A stretch of 8,511 bases of DNA from Candidatus Mesolinea sp. UBA5823 (GTDB lineage Bacteria > Chloroflexota > Anaerolineae > Anaerolineales > Anaerolineaceae). Made by a program: the position numbers and the translations under genes. The notes under the pieces are model-generated. The model worked only from the letters and a program-made list of their open reading frames with translations, was not told where the DNA came from and did no database searches. The stretch covers positions 4,645-13,155 of the forward strand of contig DICP01000016.1 in assembly GCA_002417685.1 (NCBI GenBank), given 5' to 3'. Shown in pieces: positions 1 through 5,620 of this stretch. Within the stretch, counting starts at the first letter, position 1; each line of letters starts with the position of its first letter.

Positions 1-451
1 CGCAGGCAAAGGCTGCCTGCCATAAGTTGAGGTTATTGCGTGGTGTGGCGAGGAATTCCGCTGCCCCTGCCCAGCTCTGCTTGGCAAGGTAGAATTGGCG
101 CAAACTAAGCGCCATCAAGCCGGCTTCTTCCAATGAGCTGGGTTCCAAACCAGTCAGGCGGATAGTTTCGAGCGTTTTGTTAGCTTTGTCTTTGATAGCC
201 TGCGGAATTTCAACCATTGAATCTCGCAAGTTTTGATGCGGCAGATCTGAATCAACCACAAAAGCAGCTAAGATACCTGGCTGCCAGAGAGCTGGGTCAG
301 ACTGAGCAAATTGCAAAAACCCGTTAATGCGGCTGCCTTGCTCGATTTCTTTCCAAACCAGGCGTTCATTGCGAAATGCGCTAATAATCGCTCTGCCCTG
401 TGCGGAGCCGAAGCGATCCATCACTTCGCGTAAAAAGCTTTCAGCGCTCAT
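1..451 (-). CDS. Hypothetical protein, N-terminal 150 residues (runs off the left edge)
   Basis: The reading frame is open from an ATG at 451 to the window edge, so the C-terminus is missing. The start is well supported: GGAGG lies a few bases upstream in the sequence AAAGGAGGCGGTAATG. The product begins MSAESFLREVMDRFG. It is soluble in appearance, with no signal peptide or membrane segment, and is rich in Leu, Ala, Gln and Trp, suggesting a mostly helical fold. The later visible part (about residues 108-150, with LALSLRQFYLAKQSW-like spacing of aromatic and Ala residues) faintly resembles a TPR-type helical repeat, but I do not recognise a family. The gene starts 38 bp after the small membrane protein gene on the same strand, so the two are probably cotranscribed from the sigma-54 promoter at 852-866. 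That would make it a likely output of the neighbouring sigma-54 circuit. The exact function is unknown. Confidence 0.75.
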   Translation of the reverse strand, partial: MSAESFLREVMDRFGSAQGRAIISAFRNERLVWKEIEQGSRINGFLQFAQSDPALWQPGILAAFVVDSDLPHQNLRDSMVEIPQAIKDKANKTLETIRLTGLEPSSLEEAGLMALSLRQFYLAKQSWAGAAEFLATPRNNLNLWQAAFAC

Positions 452-489
452 TACCGCCTCCTTTCCTTTGGATCTGGATGTGAGCTTGT

Positions 490-813
490 TTAGGGCAAGC
501 CAATAAAGGGCTTGAGGAAGTAATAAGCTGCTGCCAACAAGACCAAGCTTAGGAAGACAAAGAAAATCCCAATCCCAGTGGTGGAGCGGGAAAGCTCATT
601 GAGTGAGTTAATCAGCAGGGAAGCGTTCCCTACCAGACCGCTGGCACCGTCAGTTATCCCTTTTTCTGCCAATTTGGTAGTTTGTTTGGCGATGGTTTCG
701 ACATTCTTATTGATTGCCTGGCGTGCCAGGATGATGATACTCAATAATAAGCAAATAACGCCAAAAACCGAGAGCGCATAACCTACATATAAAATTACTT
801 TATCTGGTAGCAT
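490..813 (-). CDS. Small membrane protein with two transmembrane segments, unknown function
   Basis: This 107-residue protein has a hydrophobic segment at about residues 7-30 (ILYVGYALSVFGVICLLLSI), then a soluble stretch of about 50 residues rich in Lys, Thr, Asn and Ser, then a second hydrophobic segment at about residues 80-100 ending near the C-terminus (LKPFIGLP). It is therefore probably a cytoplasmic-membrane hairpin protein with both ends on the same side. There is no cleavable signal peptide and no motif I recognise. The ATG at 813 is preceded by GAGGAGG about 6 nt away, a strong ribosome site. The gene is the first one behind a full-match sigma-54 promoter at 852-866, with a predicted leader of about 27 nt, and lies 65 bp after the sigma-54 activator gene. 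The context makes it the most direct visible target of that activator. The gene call is solid; its role is unknown, and an envelope-related role is only a guess. Confidence 0.85.
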   Translation of the reverse strand: MLPDKVILYVGYALSVFGVICLLLSIIILARQAINKNVETIAKQTTKLAEKGITDGASGLVGNASLLINSLNELSRSTTGIGIFFVFLSLVLLAAAYYFLKPFIGLP

Positions 814-851
814 GAAAGCCTCCTCATAAAAACGCTATTAGAGGCATAGAT

Positions 852-866
852 GCAAATTATGTGCCA
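852..866 (-). promoter_or_regulatory. Sigma-54 (-24/-12) promoter for the small membrane protein operon
   Basis: On the minus strand the sequence reads TGGCACATAATTTGC, followed by A. This matches TGGCAC-N5-TTGC at all ten fixed positions, with GG and GC exactly 10 bp apart as sigma-54 requires. With the GC at -13/-12, transcription should begin near 839-840. That leaves a leader of about 27 nt containing GAGGAGG in front of the ATG at 813. The site lies wholly in the 65-bp gap between the sigma-54 activator gene and the membrane protein gene. The adjacent rpoN and activator genes give independent support. No experimental start site is known to me. Confidence 0.9.
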
Positions 867-878
867 GGCGGGCTAATC

Positions 879-2063
879 TCAACGCTTGGCGGCAGTGCTA
901 TTCACAATTTCAGGAGGAAGGTGATTAAGGTCTATCGCAGCGTCATCACATAAGAGGACAGCGCGTTCAATGACGTGACGCAGTTCGCGGATATTACCGG
1001 GCCAATCATAAGCCATGAGGGCATTCATAGCGCGTTCGGTTACATCGGTGATATTGCTGCCCATATTGAGGTTATATTTTCGCAAGAACAATCCAACCAG
1101 CTCAGGGATATCTTCCGTCCGTTGCGCGAGCGGGGGCAAATCCAGGTCTACAACCTTCAGGCGGTAGTACAGATCTTCCCGGAAGGTGTTGTTAGCCATC
1201 ATTTCTTTGAGGTTTCGGTTGGAGGCAGCGATAATCTGTACATCCACCTTGATAAGGTTCGTCCCACCCAGCCGCCGAAAAGAACGTTCTTCGATGGCAC
1301 GCAGTAATTTAGCTTGTAGTTCCAATGGCATTGAAGCAATTTCATCCAAAAACAAGACCCCGCCATCTGCGACTTCCATCAAGCCAAGCTTGCGGTGGGT
1401 AGCGTTGGTGAAGGAGCCAGCTTCGTGCCCGAATAGCTCCGTCTCGAACATGGTAGCGGGGATTGCAGGGCAGTTGACGTCGATGAAAGGTTTGTTTGCC
1501 CGCGGTCCGGTTTTATGAATATAGTTGGCTAAAACTTCCTTGCCGCTGCCGGTTGGGCCGGTAATCAATACGGAAACGCAAGCATCTGAAGCGCGCCGTG
1601 CTAAACTGACCACAGATTGCATCGCCGGCGAGCTGCCAATGATGAATTCGTCGAGCCCCTCGTTAGAGGTGTGCAAATGGTTGAGCTCCCGGCGCATCGA
1701 GACGACTTCTTCAGCGCGTTTAACCGATTTTTCGAGTTCAAGCAAGTCCAACGGCTTCTCGATGAAATCTTGAGCGCCGTTTTTCATCGCTTCCACTGCC
1801 ATGCTAATCTCACCATGTGCAGTGATAATAATGACTTGAGGGCGCATGGGCAGTAACGCAGTTTCGTTCAACAAGTTAGGGCCGTATCCATCGGGTAAGC
1901 GTACATCCAAAATGATGATATCAGTGACGCCCTGAGCGATATACTTGCGCGCCTCTGCCATGGTACCCGCTTCCAAGACTTCATAGCCTCGATTCCGCAG
2001 GAAATCAGAGACGACCAAGCGGGCGGTTTCTTCATCATCAACGACTAAAACTGTTGCAGACAT
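879..2063 (-). CDS. NtrC-type sigma-54 response regulator lacking a DNA-binding domain
   Basis: The 394-residue protein has a receiver domain (about 1-120) with acidic pair D9/D10, phosphoacceptor D53 in ILDVRLPDG, T81 and K103. A sigma-54 AAA+ domain follows (about 140-375): Walker A GPTGSGKE at 169-176, Walker B VLFLDE at 236-241, FREDLYYRL at 294-302 and sensor II R359 in WPGNIREL. The sigma-54-contacting loop reads GSFTNA (216-221) instead of GAFTGA. The protein stops at LPPEIVNSTAAKR, right after the AAA+ lid. NtrC relatives usually run to about 450-480 residues with a C-terminal Fis-type helix-turn-helix, which is absent here. Known family members without this domain, FlgR of Helicobacter and CtcC of Chlamydia, act without enhancer binding. 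The gene starts 6 bp after the kinase gene; its AAGGAG overlaps the kinase stop and sits only 2 nt before the ATG, suggesting translational coupling. Its partner is surely that kinase, and its target is the RpoN encoded next to it. Confidence 0.93.
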   Translation of the reverse strand: MSATVLVVDDEETARLVVSDFLRNRGYEVLEAGTMAEARKYIAQGVTDIIILDVRLPDGYGPNLLNETALLPMRPQVIIITAHGEISMAVEAMKNGAQDFIEKPLDLLELEKSVKRAEEVVSMRRELNHLHTSNEGLDEFIIGSSPAMQSVVSLARRASDACVSVLITGPTGSGKEVLANYIHKTGPRANKPFIDVNCPAIPATMFETELFGHEAGSFTNATHRKLGLMEVADGGVLFLDEIASMPLELQAKLLRAIEERSFRRLGGTNLIKVDVQIIAASNRNLKEMMANNTFREDLYYRLKVVDLDLPPLAQRTEDIPELVGLFLRKYNLNMGSNITDVTERAMNALMAYDWPGNIRELRHVIERAVLLCDDAAIDLNHLPPEIVNSTAAKR

Positions 2064-2069
2064 AACTCC

Positions 2070-4001
2070 TTAATCAGCTTTTGGGATGAGCACATGGAAC
2101 ATGGTGCCTCCTGGAAAGCTTTCTACGTAAAGATTGCCTTTGTGTGCGGTCATAATCCTTTTTGATATTGCCAAGCCCAAACCTGTACCTGTGCTCTTGG
2201 TGGTAACGAAAGGTTCAAAAATATGCTCCCGCAGGTCATCAGGAATCCCAGGACCAGAATCCGCGACAATTACATCGTATTGCGCTGGAATAAGGTGTGG
2301 ATCAGCTTCGGTTACTTTGATATTTAATGTGCCGCCGGATTTTTCCATGGCTTGAATGGCGTTATTGATTAGGTTTTCGAATACTCGCTCCAAGGCGCGA
2401 AAGTCCGCTTTTACCATGGGATGGTCTGGGTGAGCGTCAAAATTATACTTGATTTTGAGATTAGTCATCCGCGGGGCGACTTTTTCCAGAAGTTGCGGAA
2501 TCATGGCGCTCAAATCTACGGGTACCAAGCGATAGTCCACCGGCTTGGAAAACACAAGGGTCGAGTCCATCAGGTGGGTGAGGCGCATGCAGTCGGTTTG
2601 CAGGCGGCTGATAAGCTCTTGGTGCGGGTCACCTGGCTTCATGGTCATGCCCATGTATTGTAGGCCGGTCATAATGCTGTTGATTGGATTTTTGACTTCG
2701 TGGGCAAACACAGCTGAAAGTTCGCCAAGCCAGGCACGCTGTTCCAGCTCTTGATTCTTTACGCGAATTTGTTCGCTCTGGCTGCGATCGCGCAATATTA
2801 GGATGATGCTAACAACTTTTTCTTCAGAAAGCACAGGAATGCATTGGATTTCAGCCTGAAAAGACCTGCCTGTGCGCGTGCTGAGGTGAAAATCCTGCCC
2901 GATTTGAGTACTGATGCCTTGTTGAGCTGAGGCAAACATCCCGGCAAGTGATTGGTTACCAATTAGAATCATTTCGGCTTTTTGGCGGAAAGCCTCACTT
3001 GTGGCGTAACCTAACATGCTCTCTGCAGCTGGGCTCATTTCGGCAATCAGCAGCTCGGGCGTGAGCAGAATAACGCCTTCTTCTAAGCTGTCAATAAGCG
3101 CATGCTCGATTTGCAATAACTGACGCACGTTTTGAAGCGTCTTTTGGGCATTTTCCATCCAAGCTAAATGGTGAAGCGTGCTGGCAGTGAGCTTTGCTAA
3201 GAATTCAAGCTCCAGCGAAGTTTCCTCGGCTAAGGCTCCATTTCCAGAGGCGATGAGACACCCTTGTAAAGTTTGATTATAGAGAAGCGGAAGGGTAAGC
3301 AGGTATTGGCTGCCTTGGACTAAAGCTATTTCTTGCAAGCTGGTGATGGCTGCTTGTCCAGCTTGCCAGGTAGATATACCCGCAGGGTTAGCAAGGTCCT
3401 TTAAGCTCAATTCCTGAGGGAAGGGGCTGCCTGATAGATCCAGGTCTAAATCCATACGCAAGAGTTGATTTTTTTTGCTCTCGAATACATACGCGGCTAT
3501 TGCCTGGGGGTGAAGTTGCTCTCTTAAGACTTCGGCTGCCTGGGCGAGCGCTTTGGATCGTGAATCTTGCTCGGTGATGGAAGTCAACTGCGAAAAAAAG
3601 TCACGCAAGTAATTTTCTTGCTGAAGAGCAGCGCTTGACGGCTCCATATTGAAAATGAGCGCTACGATTTGATTGGTTTGGCTGAGGGATTTGATGTTTA
3701 GGTTTACTGGCAGCGAATCCCCTGAGGCGGTCTTAAGCTGCACTTTTCGGCTTTCAATACCTGTTGGATTTGTATCTAACTTTTTGGAAAGGAGTTTCGC
3801 TATTGAAACTCCTTGTAATTCTGCCGAGCGGTAGCCTGTGAATGCTTCAAATTGCTGGTTTGCAGCCAGGAGCAAGTCCTCGCTGCGGTTATAAAGCAGC
3901 GCAGCTGCGGGAATCAACGCAAGGATCAAAGCGTAATCCAAGCTCGGTAAATGGTCAGAGAGGGGCTCAAAAGGGAGTTTGGGCGAAGATGAGCCTGCCA
4001 A
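2070..4001 (-). CDS. Cytoplasmic PAS-GAF-PAS sensor histidine kinase (NtrB-like)
   Basis: The 643-residue protein carries a PAS-like domain (about 28-118, with FEAFTGYRSAEL), a GAF-like domain (about 138-285), a second PAS domain (about 292-408, with SMLGYATSEAF), a HisKA dimerisation domain with phosphoacceptor H434 in FAHEVKNPINS, and a HATPase domain. The N box is NLINNAIQAM (around N547), G1 is DSGPGIP (581-587), the F box is FEPF (595-598) and G2 is GTGLGL (605-610). All catalytic motifs are intact. I see no membrane segment or signal peptide, so it should sense an internal cue; the ligand cannot be read from sequence. The start is a TTG 4 bp after the rpoN stop. AGGA, 7 nt upstream and inside the end of rpoN, supports it, and the next internal Met is near residue 119, inside the first PAS domain. 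It should phosphorylate D53 of the response regulator encoded next. Confidence 0.93.
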   Translation of the reverse strand: MAGSSSPKLPFEPLSDHLPSLDYALILALIPAAALLYNRSEDLLLAANQQFEAFTGYRSAELQGVSIAKLLSKKLDTNPTGIESRKVQLKTASGDSLPVNLNIKSLSQTNQIVALIFNMEPSSAALQQENYLRDFFSQLTSITEQDSRSKALAQAAEVLREQLHPQAIAAYVFESKKNQLLRMDLDLDLSGSPFPQELSLKDLANPAGISTWQAGQAAITSLQEIALVQGSQYLLTLPLLYNQTLQGCLIASGNGALAEETSLELEFLAKLTASTLHHLAWMENAQKTLQNVRQLLQIEHALIDSLEEGVILLTPELLIAEMSPAAESMLGYATSEAFRQKAEMILIGNQSLAGMFASAQQGISTQIGQDFHLSTRTGRSFQAEIQCIPVLSEEKVVSIILILRDRSQSEQIRVKNQELEQRAWLGELSAVFAHEVKNPINSIMTGLQYMGMTMKPGDPHQELISRLQTDCMRLTHLMDSTLVFSKPVDYRLVPVDLSAMIPQLLEKVAPRMTNLKIKYNFDAHPDHPMVKADFRALERVFENLINNAIQAMEKSGGTLNIKVTEADPHLIPAQYDVIVADSGPGIPDDLREHIFEPFVTTKSTGTGLGLAISKRIMTAHKGNLYVESFPGGTMFHVLIPKAD

Positions 4002-4005
4002 GGGA

Positions 4006-5421
4006 CTATCCTGTGACGGTTCGGTGGTTATTTTGGCGCAGATGTGCCGGCAATATACCTTCCATCGAGCGGTATTTTGCTACAGTGCGGCGGGCAATGT
4101 GAATGCCCTGTTTTTTTAGCCTCTCTTGTATCTCGGAATCGCTCATGGGGTGTTTTTCGGCTTCGATTATTTCTTTGATAATTGTACGCTGAGATAAGCT
4201 GCGATCAAAGAAGATCGCCAAGGGCACTATGCGTTTATTCGGTAATTGCACGGTTTTTCCGGATACTGCCCTGGAGATGGTGGACTCGTGTACGTTGAGT
4301 TCTTTGGCAATTTCAGCGCGGGTGAGGGGCTGCATTTCTTTTTCGCCAGAAACGATGTAATCTTTTTGCAACATTACCAATTTTTCAAGCATCAGGCGCA
4401 AAGCGTTCGAGCGCTGCTGGATGCATTTTACCAGCAGAGAGGCTTTTTCTAAATCTTCTTTCCACTCGGTTTGTTTTTCATCCTCTACTTGTTTTAACGA
4501 GGCTTTGAAGAGAGGATTGACTCGCAGGGTGCCACGGATGGGATGAATGATTTCCACCACCAGCGGGTTTTCTGGGTTGTCGTTGAGGAAGTAGATCAGG
4601 ATATCTGGTCGGTGGTATACCTCAGGGTTTCCATTGGTAGGTTTGTGAATATCTCCCCACTGAGCCCGTGCTGGGAAAGGGTTAAGGTTTTCGCTGATAA
4701 ATTCTGCAATTTGCTCCACCTGGGATGAAGCGATGCCCAAGTTGTGAGCAATCTCTGCATAATGACGCTGGCTGAGCTGAGGCAGGTAACGGCTGACAAT
4801 CTCACGGGTATACTTCGGGACGCTGTGAGTTTCGGCAAGAACTTCTAACTGGGTGAGCATAGCCTCTCGTGGGTCAGCTGAACATACACCGATTGGATCG
4901 CAGTGCTTGAGGCGTTCGATGATTGGCGTGATTTGACTGGGGAGTTTGTGATAATAGCGTGCGATTTCCAAAGGGGTAGTGGTCAAAAAGCCGTCTTCAT
5001 CCAAGTGGCTCAGGATATAAGCAGCGATCGGGCGTTCTTCAGGGCACAGCTCCGCAGAAACTTGTTTGAGCACGTAAGTTGGCAGGTCTAAGGTCATGGG
5101 GACGTAAGGCTCATCGGGTCTGTCTTCATCCTCAAGGCTGCCGCCTGTGTAAAAATCTTCTGGCGCAGAAACAAAAACAATCGGTTGGTCAGATTGGTAG
5201 TCTGTCGGTTGACTGCAGATTGGGCAAGGTCCGCTGGGTGGGAGCAAACGCTTGCAATTAGGGCAGCGGCGCTCTTCCACAAGCTCCAATGCCGGGTTAG
5301 AGGAGAGTTCGGACTCGACCTTTTCCAGGAGTTCATCCGCCGTCAAGCTTAGCAGCGACATCGTGGTTGCCAGGTGAGCTGAAGGCGTAGCGATGGGTTG
5401 TTGATAATGGGTCTGAAGCAC
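4006..5421 (-). CDS. rpoN: RNA polymerase sigma-54 factor with an N-terminal zinc-ribbon-like insertion
   Basis: The 471-residue product has the usual length and layout of RpoN: region I (about 1-46, ending ELSSNPALE), a core-binding region (about 110-290, with LSHLDEDGFL), a helix-turn-helix (about 366-386, NVHESTISRAVSGK), and an intact RpoN box ARRTVAKYR at 443-451 that reads the -24 element. Two features are odd. Region I is poor in the glutamines typical of the family. Region II, normally a variable acidic linker, begins with CPNC...CPIC (C53, C56, C66, C69), a CxxC-x9-CxxC zinc-ribbon-like motif, and only then becomes acidic (EDEDRPDEP). The start is a GTG at 5421 with AGGAGG 6 nt upstream. 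The gene leads an operon with a histidine kinase and an NtrC-type regulator, and is preceded by a consensus sigma-54 promoter, implying autoregulation. Confidence 0.95.
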   Translation of the reverse strand: MLQTHYQQPIATPSAHLATTMSLLSLTADELLEKVESELSSNPALELVEERRCPNCKRLLPPSGPCPICSQPTDYQSDQPIVFVSAPEDFYTGGSLEDEDRPDEPYVPMTLDLPTYVLKQVSAELCPEERPIAAYILSHLDEDGFLTTTPLEIARYYHKLPSQITPIIERLKHCDPIGVCSADPREAMLTQLEVLAETHSVPKYTREIVSRYLPQLSQRHYAEIAHNLGIASSQVEQIAEFISENLNPFPARAQWGDIHKPTNGNPEVYHRPDILIYFLNDNPENPLVVEIIHPIRGTLRVNPLFKASLKQVEDEKQTEWKEDLEKASLLVKCIQQRSNALRLMLEKLVMLQKDYIVSGEKEMQPLTRAEIAKELNVHESTISRAVSGKTVQLPNKRIVPLAIFFDRSLSQRTIIKEIIEAEKHPMSDSEIQERLKKQGIHIARRTVAKYRSMEGILPAHLRQNNHRTVTG

Positions 5422-5438
5422 AGGAGACCTCCTCTTCT

Positions 5439-5467
5439 AGTATAGCTGTCAGCTCTCATAGTTGCAA
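5439..5467 (-). promoter_or_regulatory. Possible overlapping housekeeping promoter for rpoN
   Basis: On the minus strand TTGCAA (5462-5467) and TATACT (5439-5444) are separated by exactly 17 bp, a sigma-70 layout with four of six and five of six consensus bases. The predicted start would fall near 5432, inside or at the edge of the AGGAGG at 5428-5433, so the transcript would have a very short leader. It could give a basal level of RpoN before feedback begins. The -35 bases are the same ones that form the sigma-54 -12 box, so the match may be partly accidental. Confidence 0.3.
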
Positions 5468-5478
5468 GATATGTGCCA
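5464..5478 (-). promoter_or_regulatory. Sigma-54 (-24/-12) promoter in front of rpoN
   Basis: The minus strand reads TGGCACATATCTTGC, followed by A. This is a full match to TGGCAC-N5-TTGC, with GG and GC 10 bp apart. Transcription is predicted to start near 5452, giving a leader of about 31 nt that includes AGGAGG in front of the GTG start of rpoN. It shares the 9-mer TGGCACATA with the promoter at 852-866, suggesting a house consensus for this sigma factor. It implies that sigma-54 and its activator drive their own operon. The -12 box TTGCAA also lies 17 bp from TATACT (5439-5444), so a housekeeping promoter may overlap it. Confidence 0.88.
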
Positions 5479-5599
5479 TCGAATTTGGGCTTGTTTCCGT
5501 ATGGTCGGTGTAAATCAAATTGAAGGATATCTCACGAAAAATGCTACAGAGTGATAAACTATAGAAGATATTGATTTACTGCAAAATATACAAATAAAA

Positions 5600-5605
5600 A
5601 AGGAG
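5600..5605 (+). promoter_or_regulatory. Ribosome binding site of the aminotransferase gene, unusually distant
   Basis: AAGGAG is a strong Shine-Dalgarno match but lies 15 nt before the ATG at 5621, longer than the usual 5-10 nt. No in-frame ATG, GTG or TTG lies between it and the ATG, and the protein aligns naturally with its family from this Met, so the start is kept. Translation efficiency may be reduced. Confidence 0.55.
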
Positions 5606-5620
5606 AGCAACGAACGCAGT

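Larger units (their letters stand above)
5422..5620. other. Divergent intergenic region between rpoN and the aminotransferase gene
   Basis: The 199-bp gap separates rpoN (leftward) from the aminotransferase gene (rightward). Its left part holds the rpoN sigma-54 promoter and Shine-Dalgarno sequence. Its right part is A+T-rich and ends with the aminotransferase ribosome site. I find no convincing -35/-10 pair for the rightward gene. There is no long dyad of the kind NtrC-type activators bind; the best is a 6-bp AATTTG/CAAATT pair 28 nt apart, too weak to call. The absence of an enhancer-like site fits an activator without a DNA-binding domain. Confidence 0.6.

Noticed and set aside
642..647. 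TGGCAC on the plus strand, a possible further sigma-54 -24 box
   Set aside because: No TTGC at the right distance (CGTCA then GTTA), and it lies inside a gene on the other strand. The same holds for TGGCAC at 1295-1300 on the plus strand and for the minus-strand copies at 4529-4534 and 6293-6298.
814..878. A frameshift or lost stop hiding a helix-turn-helix at the end of the response regulator
   Set aside because: Only 65 bp lie before the next start codon, less than a Fis-type domain needs. The frames there are interrupted early (TAG directly after the stop), and the space is occupied by a sigma-54 promoter and ribosome site.
5422..5433. AGGAG-GT-CTCCT inverted repeat over the rpoN Shine-Dalgarno sequence, as an RNA switch
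   Set aside because: The loop would be only 2 nt, or 4 nt with a 4-bp stem, and pairing does not extend outward, so a stable hairpin is unlikely.
5520..5600. A sigma-70 promoter for the aminotransferase gene
   Set aside because: Candidates such as TTGAAG with GCTACA, or TTGATT with AATAAA, match poorly or have the wrong spacing; none is better than expected in A+T-rich DNA.
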